DNA of 23,018 bases from a virus. Below are positions 8,801 to 15,629 of the stretch, piece after piece. The notes under the pieces were generated by a model. It was given only the letters and a program-made list of their open reading frames with translations, had not been told where the DNA came from and made no database searches. The DNA is taken from IMG/VR virus record IMGVR_UViG_3300034374_010773, positions 1 through 23,018 of that record, one strand, 5' to 3'. Both the position numbers and the translations under genes were made by a program. The first letter of the stretch is position 1. The number at the start of each line of letters is the position of its first letter.

Positions 8801-9778
8801 AGTATGAGTACCATCTGTAGTTATTTCTGCGTTAATACCTACTATCATAGCTGCTCCGGAAGTAGGGAAAGTAACTCCTCTAAATAGAACACCTCCTCCT
8901 ACAGATTTTGCTTCAATTACCACTTGATTAGCAGATCCTTCTGCTAAAAGAATTTTATTTGAAGCTAAGGCTGTTCCTATTGCCATGTTGGTTCCATTAA
9001 ATAATAATCCTCCGTAGTCAAAATTATTACCGGATCCATTTACTCTAGGAACCTGGTATTGTGATCCAAAAGATACTCCTCCTCCTGATATTGCATTATC
9101 AACATATTCTTTATCTACTAGGGATCTTAGTGTATATCCACTATGATAGTTTAAAGCGTATTCTAAACCTTTGCCTAGAATCCCGTCAGTTACTATCATT
9201 CCTGTTTTTGTAATATCTAATTTATTGCTTCCAGTCCCAGTAGAAGTTATTGATAATAAGACTTGACCTCCATTAGCTACATCTATTTTAGATACATCAG
9301 TTAATATATCAGACGTTGCCTGTAATCTATTAAAAGTGCTTCCAATAGTTAAAGCTCTTTGACTAGTTCCTCCTCCGTCATTATTGAATATAATAACTGT
9401 GTCATTTCCTAAATAAGTACTTCCTTCGGTTATTACATTCTGTAAATTAGGAATAGTTCCATTAGATGCTAAGGTAATTCTACCCTGTTGGTCTACTGTT
9501 ATATTTGCGTTTACGTATGATCCAGGAGTAACTGCAGTATCCGCTAAATCAATTGTTCCAGAACCTGTAATAGTTCCTCCATCTAATCCAGTACCTGCTG
9601 TTATTGAAGTAACTGTTCCAAATCCAGCGGCTGATTGCCATGTAACATTACCTAATCCATCTGTTATTAAAGTTTGGCCAGATACGCCATCTGTTACCGG
9701 TAGCTTAAATGCACCATTTCCAATGGTTAATTCATCAACCGATAAATTTATATACTTTCTAGTAGTTTTTGGTGGCAT
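5861..9778 (-). CDS. Long tail fibre protein, 1305 aa
   Basis: This is by far the largest gene here. Composition is typical of phage fibres: very rich in Gly, Ser, Thr, Asn and Ala, with many short beta strands and almost no Cys. The N-terminal 110 residues (ending in GTGLDGGTITGSGTIDLADT and a segment with ITVDQQGRITLASNG) form a motif widely seen in fibre shafts. Four sites share a DG-x-x-G... DG-x-(G)-x-(V/A)-x-W pattern, near residues 24-50, 405-430, 975-990 and 1112-1137. A globular-looking module lies at about 835-920 (LSKGDVVYISGISGNTPIVM; WSLGDTLYVSTVAGEI). The C terminus (about 1205-1305) is a compact beta domain ending FYYDGTDMYGNFAQNYS, a common fibre ending. No intramolecular chaperone domain of the S74 type was seen. 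The start has an ATAAATA motif 21 nt upstream. Confidence 0.9.
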   Translation of the reverse strand: MPPKTTRKYINLSVDELTIGNGAFKLPVTDGVSGQTLITDGLGNVTWQSAAGFGTVTSITAGTGLDGGTITGSGTIDLADTAVTPGSYVNANITVDQQGRITLASNGTIPNLQNVITEGSTYLGNDTVIIFNNDGGGTSQRALTIGSTFNRLQATSDILTDVSKIDVANGGQVLLSITSTGTGSNKLDITKTGMIVTDGILGKGLEYALNYHSGYTLRSLVDKEYVDNAISGGGVSFGSQYQVPRVNGSGNNFDYGGLLFNGTNMAIGTALASNKILLAEGSANQVVIEAKSVGGGVLFRGVTFPTSGAAMIVGINAEITTDGTHTGTMVGADLDLKYKAGSARTIGEVYGLRLRDPLLADANVTINDLSQIYLGELGNITKGSGEWYGIHQVEASVLNKFNGTMQFSDGSEGNIGYVWTSTDLNGTGQWQSIPSTYLQDLQSVLNQGSSGTVSSNITIDSTTGTTTIGGGNQLALKTNSNNGAITLDPNGTGSIMFQGPGLTSPNNTLTLEFNHALNTTFDLVGTNALFYGYDSNYLPGSTNGTRYIRFNPSGDFQVYTGNAGTTSAGGGIDLQAKGGSFNIITYNGIGEDTVNDALAPYPGGTITIDSNAGDINMGVREKGSIEFGSDLITSVTQNFVGASDGVFTNQTPGSSTGVLTSGAGINLKLVVEVSGGVATRILVSVPYSAGGGAAAKSAQGSGFVAGDTITFEAATFGGSQDLIITLTAADVEAAKITLDSTFVELSSLLGTGTRMVVADATGILSTQSLPSSGLWTETTGGNIYRNTNVGIGDFSTSEPSEALEVQGKIEVSGADAEFIGDLRGAIRFNAQAGEALSKGDVVYISGISGNTPIVMKADADDANKMPAFGLAFDSANLNSSVEVVTFGTLSGIDTSTPGWSLGDTLYVSTVAGEITNLAPTGESSLIQNIGKVQRVDVSAGSIKVGGAGRSNATPNLNRGSLFVGNSSNQSSTLAIGAVDTFLKSDGTDVSWSTINEYGGLTIGDSITGGSVNTTLREDNNNKLATGTLLDNGSTLAIGAFEPSSSLNIEDTLTNGIRVINTKTNGLAKGALFSAQGASNTGNNVGISVSAFNSSAENIGALISATTGGTGTHAVQLSDGTEGVGKFLKSITFDGKANWANITSADVSGAVSATGGVDNRVAVFNAADTIEGDANLTWNGTLFEVTGNVTVNGQVNSAQGATITVSVNAATFDGNDANGQPLDLAAATLDVTLTFTNLVAGGTYFLKVIQKAASPVNIGTYTIAGGTVKWPGGTPPVISTGASAIDTIVFYYDGTDMYGNFAQNYS

Positions 9779-9797
9779 GTATGTAAGATTTATTTAG

Positions 9798-9810
9798 TTT
9801 ATTTATCTAA
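9798..9810 (-). promoter_or_regulatory. Late-promoter-like motif TTAGATAAATAAA
   Basis: Minus-strand motif with core ATAAATA, ending 21 nt before the ATG of the 1305-aa fibre, in a 47-nt gap. A second copy-like AAATAAAT follows it closer to the start codon. Confidence 0.4.
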
Positions 9811-9825
9811 ACTTATCTTTACAGT

Positions 9826-11280
9826 TTACGCCATAATAACCGCTTTTAGATTAGTAGGTGAAGTGGATAGAATTTCAACTGTATTTAATGTAGCATTTTT
9901 AATTGCTAAAGACGCAACTATACCTCCTGGAACAGCATCCATGTCCCATACTTGAACTATGACATCTTGACTATTTAAATTATGAGTAATAGTGTCCCAT
10001 GCCATACCTCCAGTTGATAAGTATTCCTCTACGTATTTTTTATTGTTTACCCATTCTTTAGTTACGTAAGCATTATCTGCTTGAGAATCTATTGCCGCGG
10101 TTGAATCTCCTGGGTTCCAAACATTTGCATTATCTGTCCATAGTATATGATTTCCAAACGTAGTATTTCCTTGATTTAGTACATATGATATATTAGTAGC
10201 GGTTTGCTCAAGAGAACCTGTTGGGCTCTGAATATATGTACCGTTTTGAATAAAATTACCGTTTACTATAACTAACCTTCCATCGTTAGTAAGGGTTACT
10301 CCTGGGTCTATTGTTAAGTCTCCCCATACAATATACATTGCGTTTTCAGGAATAGTCATATCGGATGTAATTGTATGGAATATTCCAACTCCATCTCCTG
10401 TTCCACCTCCTGCTGATACTACAACTACCCTAACGCTTGATATGTCTTGAGTAAAGGTTACATCAATAGCGTTTAATACGTAATTATCTATATGAGCGTC
10501 AACTCTATCACCTGTTGTAGTGTCTATGAAATCAACTACTACACTGTTTGTTCCTAATCCGTGAGAAATTGTTTTAGTGACATTAGCGGTAAAACTGGTT
10601 GTTTCTACATAAGATGCATTGGTTCCACCTCCGCCTCCACCGCCGCAGCATGTTAGACTAAAGATTTGACCGTTTTCATCTGTAAAGTAAAGGTCTTGAG
10701 TAGTTGGATGTAAATGTGTTTCTAATCCAGGGTCTCCTATCCAAACAATACCACTTCCTGAATCAGGTGTATCTGGAATACCGGGACTTCCTAATTGTTC
10801 TAAAAGAGTTAATTGATAAAATAATCCACCGCCTCCGGTTAAACTTACCCAACCTCTACCGTCAAGGTATCCTATGAAATCTTCTCCAAATTCAGGTTTT
10901 TGATTTTGAATACCAGTATAGATTATCTCACCAGGTATTCCAAGATCTGGCCAATTATTAAAGTCAGTATGACGATACCTCTTAGCTTCAGCAACTTCAA
11001 CTAAAAATGAGTTACCTTCAGCTCTACCTTGGGAATCAATATTAAATGTAGTTAATCCATTAAGCTTTATACTTAAGTTATTATCTACGTTAATATACTT
11101 TACATTGAGGCTATCTAACCCCTCTATGGTGTTAGTTGTTTCATCATATGAAACATTATTCAAAAATTCCAATAAAGCATTAGATAGGTCGTTAAAGTTA
11201 AGGTTTGAAACCTCTATAATTGAACCTAGACTTGAATTGGTTAATTTTCTTATATTTGAAAGTTTGGAATATATAGCCAT
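9826..11280 (-). CDS. Tail fibre/baseplate-attached fibre protein with duplicated beta domain, 484 aa
   Basis: The N-terminal part (1-90) is helical and could attach the fibre (MAIYSKLSNIRKLTNSS...). Residues 105-210 are Gly/Pro-rich beta segments (FIGYLDGRGWVSLTGGGG), ending in an unusual C211-C212 followed by seven glycines (213-219). Residues 229-289 and 427-484 are two copies of one small domain: each has TI-(S/T)-H-x-L, a VVVDFID/VIVQVWD strand, an LN-x-(I/V)-x-(V) step and a VVVVSA/AVIMA end. This 'HxL-x-S-x-x-V-x-V-x-V' domain is common in phage fibre tips. Between them, residues 308-346 (YIVWGDLTIDPGVTLTNDGR) look like a short beta-solenoid. An AGGA sequence about 7 nt before the ATG is one of the few Shine-Dalgarno-like sites in the cassette. 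It lies upstream of the long fibre and is probably part of the same adhesion structure. Confidence 0.8.
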   Translation of the reverse strand: MAIYSKLSNIRKLTNSSLGSIIEVSNLNFNDLSNALLEFLNNVSYDETTNTIEGLDSLNVKYINVDNNLSIKLNGLTTFNIDSQGRAEGNSFLVEVAEAKRYRHTDFNNWPDLGIPGEIIYTGIQNQKPEFGEDFIGYLDGRGWVSLTGGGGLFYQLTLLEQLGSPGIPDTPDSGSGIVWIGDPGLETHLHPTTQDLYFTDENGQIFSLTCCGGGGGGGTNASYVETTSFTANVTKTISHGLGTNSVVVDFIDTTTGDRVDAHIDNYVLNAIDVTFTQDISSVRVVVVSAGGGTGDGVGIFHTITSDMTIPENAMYIVWGDLTIDPGVTLTNDGRLVIVNGNFIQNGTYIQSPTGSLEQTATNISYVLNQGNTTFGNHILWTDNANVWNPGDSTAAIDSQADNAYVTKEWVNNKKYVEEYLSTGGMAWDTITHNLNSQDVIVQVWDMDAVPGGIVASLAIKNATLNTVEILSTSPTNLKAVIMA

Positions 11281-11300
11281 TTATCAATCCTACTATTTTT

Positions 11301-11311
11301 TTTATTTATTC
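11301..11311 (-). promoter_or_regulatory. Late-promoter-like motif GAATAAATAAA
   Basis: Minus-strand ATAAATA core, 22 nt before the ATG at 11280, inside a 43-nt gap. Same spacing class as the motif before the long fibre gene. Confidence 0.4.
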
Positions 11312-11323
11312 TAGAAAACATGA

Positions 11324-12652
11324 CTAATTATTACGTGATTTATTTATCAATTCTGTTTTTTCGTCTATGCTAGATTCTTTAGAAAAGTTTCCATCAAAGA
11401 CGACACAATTATATAGATCAGCGTTAATAATATCATCAAGGTTGCTATAGATTGAAGATGACTTTATTTCGTTTAAATATCCTCCGTATTTACAGTCAAA
11501 GATCTTAGAGTATTTTATATCGTTATTAGAATATAACATGCTTTCTTTGATGCTTGAGTTTCTAATTACACACTGTTCAAATAAACAGTCTTCTAAATCA
11601 GCTTCTATATGACAATTAAAGAAGTCTATTCCACTTAAAGAAAAACCTTTTTTAATTCTAGCATCCTTTACTTGTACTCTTTTTCTAGCTGTATCGTAAT
11701 TTATTATAGCCTTATTCATTTCGCAACAAGATATAAGCTCAAATAACTTATTTCTTATCATCTGATAATTAGACTCCACTAAAAAAGAGTGATTTTTTAA
11801 ATCAACAAATAGAGGTATCTCCGGAAACGAGTGCTTAAATATTTCATAAGACTTAGTAGAATCTATAATCTTTTGATATCTTTCTAATAATCTTTGAATT
11901 TTTCTTTTTTCATTTAAGTCAAATGAAAAGTTATTAGTTAAAGTATTATACACGTGTTCAGCTGTGTAGTTAATTAACTCAACTGTTTCTTTTTTCTTTT
12001 TTTGATAACCTTTTCCTCCTGCGTATTTTACAGATACATATCCATCCATTAGGTTAGAAAAATCTGTTCCAAAATTAGAAGATCTTGGAAAATTATATTC
12101 CATAGGATTAGCTTTCTCTAATAAAGAACCTGTAAGCCTACTTGAATATAATTCTTTAGGAAAAATAAAAATAGCTTTACTTTGATGTATCTTTTGTTTT
12201 TCTGATGATGACTCTGGCCACATCTTAAATATCCTACTTTCATCGATATTTAAAATATATTTAAACTTATTTAGGTTTTCTAACTTATATTTTAAGTTTA
12301 AATCCATTTCATTAACAGATACTTTAATATTCATATTAGATCTGCTACTGGTAAATCCATTCTCATTAATGAAATTCATACACTTTAACATTGTATGAAT
12401 AGCCTTGTGATAAGGCATTAAATCTGTATCAATTCTTTTCATCCTATGACCACCTTCAAAGTCAGGTGATACGTATATGGCTTCGTCTACGAATTTTATC
12501 TTTGACTTGTTATCTAATGGTATTACGTTTTTACCCAAATATTTAGCTAACTTTCTAGATATCTTATCGTTAGATAGTGGTGAAAAAAACTGAAACGTAA
12601 ATCCTACATTAGTATTGTCAAAAAGAAACTTATTTTCGATATTATTATACAC
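11324..12652 (-). CDS. Amidoligase-like domain fused to pentapeptide-style beta-helix, 442 aa
   Basis: Residues about 15-240 have the strand-helix order of phage and bacterial amidoligase-like proteins (glutamine-synthetase/COOH-NH2 ligase fold): GFTFQFFSPL at 17-26, EGGHRMKRIDTDLMPYHKAI at 66-85, GFTSSRSNMNIKVSV at 99-113 and YVSVKYAGGKGYQ at 205-217. In active amidoligases the first strand ends in E-x-E and the third has S-S-G-(L/I)-H-(I/V)-(H/N); here these are F-Q and N-M-N-I-K, so catalysis is doubtful. Residues about 328-425 form short repeats such as DFFNCHIEADLEDCLFEQC and IRNSSIKESMLYSN, with the A-D/N-L-x-x-C rhythm of pentapeptide or right-handed beta-helix proteins. The start is GTG at 12652; no ATG is nearer. 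It sits first among the large genes of the fibre cassette. Family assignment is tentative and rests on motif reading. Confidence 0.55.
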   Translation of the reverse strand: MYNNIENKFLFDNTNVGFTFQFFSPLSNDKISRKLAKYLGKNVIPLDNKSKIKFVDEAIYVSPDFEGGHRMKRIDTDLMPYHKAIHTMLKCMNFINENGFTSSRSNMNIKVSVNEMDLNLKYKLENLNKFKYILNIDESRIFKMWPESSSEKQKIHQSKAIFIFPKELYSSRLTGSLLEKANPMEYNFPRSSNFGTDFSNLMDGYVSVKYAGGKGYQKKKKETVELINYTAEHVYNTLTNNFSFDLNEKRKIQRLLERYQKIIDSTKSYEIFKHSFPEIPLFVDLKNHSFLVESNYQMIRNKLFELISCCEMNKAIINYDTARKRVQVKDARIKKGFSLSGIDFFNCHIEADLEDCLFEQCVIRNSSIKESMLYSNNDIKYSKIFDCKYGGYLNEIKSSSIYSNLDDIINADLYNCVVFDGNFSKESSIDEKTELINKSRNN

Positions 12653-12666
12653 GAGTAATGTTTTTT

Positions 12667-12678
12667 ATTATTTATCCC
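12667..12678 (-). promoter_or_regulatory. Late-promoter-like motif GGGATAAATAAT
   Basis: Minus-strand ATAAATA core, 16 nt before the GTG start at 12652 and in the 46-nt gap behind the 74-aa gene. Confidence 0.35.
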
Positions 12679-12698
12679 ATACTCGTATAGAAATTTTG

Positions 12699-12923
12699 TT
12701 AATCAACTAATTGTATAGATACTTCATCTTTGTGAATCCATACTTCATTTCCATTCATAAAAGCAAGTTCATCCAACTTATTATGTAAATATGTTTTAGT
12801 TGGGTATTTAGCTAACTGATAAACACCTGTTTCGTATCTCCATGCAAATTCAAATTCTTTTTTTACTATTAACTCAGGTAAGGTGTCTAATTTATTTGCG
12901 TAATCTGTGATTAATACTTTCAT
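12699..12923 (-). CDS. Small protein of unknown function, first gene of the minus-strand cassette
   Basis: The 74-aa product reads MKVLITDYANKLDTLPELI, a basic KKEFEFAWRY, and an acidic end (EVWIHKDEVSIQLVD). It has no membrane segment, signal peptide or Cys. The pattern suggests a small alpha/beta fold. It faces the gp6-like gene across a 66-nt divergent promoter region and is followed by the amidoligase-like gene. The promoter in front of it (TAGTATAATAT) differs from the ATAAATA type seen elsewhere, so it may be expressed at a different time. I do not recognise a family. Confidence 0.6.
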   Translation of the reverse strand: MKVLITDYANKLDTLPELIVKKEFEFAWRYETGVYQLAKYPTKTYLHNKLDELAFMNGNEVWIHKDEVSIQLVD

Positions 12924-12938
12924 CTTTTTAAAACTTTT

Positions 12939-12952
12939 ATATATTATACTAA
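12939..12952 (-). promoter_or_regulatory. Sigma70-type -10-like box TTAGTATAATATAT
   Basis: Minus strand, 17 nt before the ATG at 12923. Contains TATAAT. The 11-mer TAGTATAATAT is repeated exactly at 17603-17613 on the plus strand in front of another gene. Confidence 0.35.
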
Positions 12953-12963
12953 TAAAAAATTAA

Positions 12964-12975
12964 AGATAAATAAAA
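12964..12975 (+). promoter_or_regulatory. Late-promoter-like motif AGATAAATAAAA
   Basis: Plus-strand ATAAATA core ending 17 nt before the gp6-like ATG at 12990. Together with the minus-strand box at 12939-12952 it makes the 66-nt gap a divergent control region. Confidence 0.4.
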
Positions 12976-12989
12976 AAAAATAAGTCTTA

Positions 12990-14648
12990 ATGGCAACAAC
13001 TGCTTCAAATTGGAAAATATTTAAATCTCTAGACTATTCAATACAGTTAATGTTAAAGCAGACAATAACGTATCTGTCTGATAAATTTAATCAAAGTCTA
13101 CAAGTATTCACTGCAGCCAGTCCTTTTGGTCAGATATTATTAGTACTAGAAAATATTAGTCAAATGATATTTTACTACATAGAGGATGCCATAACTGAAT
13201 TAAGTATAATTGATGCAACTAGAGTATCTTCAATATATTCACTAGCTACCTTAGCTGGACATAGTCCAAGTAGAGCTATTTCAGCTAGTGGAGAAATAAG
13301 CTTAACTACAACATCTGATTCTGCAAGTGCAGATTTTGATGTTATCATTATTCCAAACCTAACCAAATTAAAGTCTAGAAACAATGGACTTAATTACGTT
13401 CTAAGTTTACCACAAGATGATATTAAATTTTCAATGAAAGGAACCACAAATGGAACCTCAATGAAAATACTTCAAGGAGACATAGAAACTCAAACATTAA
13501 CGGCTAAAGGTGAAGAGATAGAAAGTTTTTCAATAAACTCAGCTCAAAATTATCTAGTTGATAACTACATGGTAAATGTTTATATCAATGGTGAAAAGTG
13601 GAAAAGATTTAATTCAATGCTAGATATACCTAGAGGAGAAAAAGGGTATGTAGTAAAAACTGGAATAACTACAGGAGTTGACATATTTTTTGGAAATGAC
13701 TTCTATGGTAAAATACCTGGAAAAGGATCTGAAATAAAAGTAGAATATTTAGTAAACAGCGGTGCTGCTGGAAACATAACAACTGAGCAGGTTTCTCAAG
13801 TATTATTTGAATGGTCAGACACTGGCTTTACTTTAACTGGAAAAGAGGTTGACTTAAATACCTATATTAGAATAGACACTGTGCATTCACCTCAATTTGG
13901 AGCAAATCCAGAGGATTCAGAACTAACTAGATTATTAGCACCTAAACAGTCAAAGAGTTTCGCATTAGTTAACATAGACCATTATGATTCAGTATTAACT
14001 AGATTAAAGATATTCTCAATAATAAATGTTTTCTTAGATGAAAATGACAGTAGGATGTTAAACCTATTCCTAGTGCCAGATATTAATAAAATGTTTAATA
14101 CTGGTCAGGATTATTTTAACGTAGACCCTTCTAAATTTAAATTAACAGAATTTAGAAAAAATGAAATAGAGAGATATTTAAATATGACTGGTTCTAAATT
14201 GATATCAACAGACATTAAAATAGTAGATCCTATCATTAAAAAATACGTAATCAATATAAGCACTATAGTATTTGATGATATTGCACCTGAGATAATTAAA
14301 AGAGACATATATAATAGCCTAGGTAACTACTTTATAGAGAATAAAAGAAGACATCGAATACCTAAGAGTGACTTAATAAAGATTATAGAAGAGATAAACG
14401 GTATAGATTCAGTAAACCTAAATATCGTGTCTGAAGCAAATGAAATATCATACATAGAAGACCCGGAAAACGATTTAGTAGGATTAGATGAATTTAACGA
14501 TATTATATTAGAAGACTATGAATTAGCTATTATACAAGGCGGATTTATAGATAGATATGGAAATGAATATTCACAAGGTATTTCTGATCAAGCATTAGGA
14601 TCTGTTAATATACAAATTAAAAAAATAGTGCCAAGGCCATTTAAATAG
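12990..14648 (+). CDS. T4 gp6-like baseplate wedge protein (baseplate J class)
   Basis: The 552-aa protein (T4 gp6 is 660 aa) carries the baseplate J hallmark at about residues 234-263: FGNDFYGKIPGKGSEIKVEY then LVNSGAAGNI, matching the family pattern F-G-(D/N)-x-x-x-G-x-x-P-x-x-G-x-x-I-x-V-x-Y ... G-A-A-G-N. The N terminus is helical (IQLMLKQTITYLSDKFNQS), and the middle of the protein (residues 60-100) has the 'A-T-R-x-S-S-I-Y-S-L-A-x-L-A-G-H' segment seen in gp6-like proteins. gp6 forms the inner ring of the baseplate wedge and drives its expansion on attachment. It is transcribed away from the fibre cassette, with an ATAAATA motif 17 nt upstream. The following 81-aa gene starts 1 nt after its stop. 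In T4 the gene lies with other wedge genes, not in front of the terminase genes. Confidence 0.85.
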   Translation: MATTASNWKIFKSLDYSIQLMLKQTITYLSDKFNQSLQVFTAASPFGQILLVLENISQMIFYYIEDAITELSIIDATRVSSIYSLATLAGHSPSRAISASGEISLTTTSDSASADFDVIIIPNLTKLKSRNNGLNYVLSLPQDDIKFSMKGTTNGTSMKILQGDIETQTLTAKGEEIESFSINSAQNYLVDNYMVNVYINGEKWKRFNSMLDIPRGEKGYVVKTGITTGVDIFFGNDFYGKIPGKGSEIKVEYLVNSGAAGNITTEQVSQVLFEWSDTGFTLTGKEVDLNTYIRIDTVHSPQFGANPEDSELTRLLAPKQSKSFALVNIDHYDSVLTRLKIFSIINVFLDENDSRMLNLFLVPDINKMFNTGQDYFNVDPSKFKLTEFRKNEIERYLNMTGSKLISTDIKIVDPIIKKYVINISTIVFDDIAPEIIKRDIYNSLGNYFIENKRRHRIPKSDLIKIIEEINGIDSVNLNIVSEANEISYIEDPENDLVGLDEFNDIILEDYELAIIQGGFIDRYGNEYSQGISDQALGSVNIQIKKIVPRPFK

Positions 14649-14649
14649 T

Positions 14650-14895
14650 ATGACAAAAAATAGCATATATAGAGCGGCATTTAATAGAAAAAAGCAATTG
14701 CTTAACACAGGGTACCAGTATAAAGAAAATATCCTTAAGAATACTTTATCTAAGCAGATGTATGGAGTAAACGAAACATTAGACACTTTCTTAAAGAATA
14801 TCAATGAAATTGTTTACGAAAATATTGAAGCGGTTAAAAACATTAAGATTTTTGCAAATCCCGCTCTAGATAAGTACGAAAGGGATATAAAATAA
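14650..14895 (+). CDS. Small helical basic protein between gp6-like and terS, function unknown
   Basis: 81 aa. The N-terminal half is rich in Lys, Arg, Gln and Asn (NRKKQLLNTGYQYKENILK) and the second half is helical with an amphipathic pattern (ETLDTFLKNINEIVYENIEA). It begins 1 nt after the gp6-like stop (TAGTATG), which suggests translational coupling. The next gene (small terminase) starts 17 nt downstream. It could be a baseplate or packaging accessory factor by position only; no family recognised. Confidence 0.7.
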   Translation: MTKNSIYRAAFNRKKQLLNTGYQYKENILKNTLSKQMYGVNETLDTFLKNINEIVYENIEAVKNIKIFANPALDKYERDIK

Positions 14896-14912
14896 AGTAT
14901 TAAAATTTAGAC

Positions 14913-15623
14913 ATGCTTAAAGACAAAGAAAATAAAAAGGCTTTAAAGGATGAAATAGAAAGCCTATTAAGCGGAATGAATCATCAAGAATTTGATGATT
15001 TAAATGTAGATCAAGAGCTTGCTGAAGAAACTCAACCAGAGAGTCCATATGACTTCGATGAAATGACAAGAGAATTTAATGAAAAAGCAAAACAGATCAC
15101 AGATTCTCTTTTTGAGTATTACGTAGAGCTTGGGATACTTGAAGAAAACAACTACATAAAGTTAAAGAAAGAAATGGACACAGTTAATATGTCTAATATT
15201 TTCTTTCAAATAAAAACCTTAAAGATCACTATTACTAAAATAATGGAAGAGATCACAACAGGTAACACTGCTCCACGTTTAATGGAAGTATTTGGACAGC
15301 TTCAGGATAAATTAAAGACTCTAGTTCAAACACAGGCTAATCACATGCTTTTCTTAGAAGAAACATATAAGAAAATCAACAATGAAGATCCTAAAAATCC
15401 TAATAATACTTTAAATAATAACAATAATGAAGGTGAATTTTTTATCTCTGTTGGAACCAAAAATATGGTAGAAAGTTTACCTGAATCAACTGAAACTTAT
15501 GAAGTGGATGACGATTTAGTTAACCCTTCTAACAAAACAGAATTAATGAAAGAAAACAATATAGAAATAGAGGACGACAATGATTCTGACTCTGATTTTA
15601 TAGATGTTACTGAAATAATATAA
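14913..15623 (+). CDS. terS: Small terminase subunit (T4 gp16-like)
   Basis: The central region, about residues 105-155, contains GNTAPRLMEVFGQLQDKLKT, which matches the T4 gp16 core (ADSPRHMEVFATLMGQMTT) with the invariant PR-x-MEVF-x-x-L; before it lie two long helices with FFQIKTLKITITKIMEE. gp16 forms a ring that recognises phage DNA and activates the gp17 motor. Here the protein is 236 aa against 164 aa in T4. The extra length is an acidic N-terminal segment, an Asn-rich linker around residues 160-172, and an acidic C-terminal tail with DDNDSDSDFIDVTE. The gene is followed 6 nt later by terL, the T4 gene 16-17 order. The family call is strong; what the acidic tail does is not visible. 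Confidence 0.88.
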   Translation: MLKDKENKKALKDEIESLLSGMNHQEFDDLNVDQELAEETQPESPYDFDEMTREFNEKAKQITDSLFEYYVELGILEENNYIKLKKEMDTVNMSNIFFQIKTLKITITKIMEEITTGNTAPRLMEVFGQLQDKLKTLVQTQANHMLFLEETYKKINNEDPKNPNNTLNNNNNEGEFFISVGTKNMVESLPESTETYEVDDDLVNPSNKTELMKENNIEIEDDNDSDSDFIDVTEII

Positions 15624-15629
15624 TCGCCT

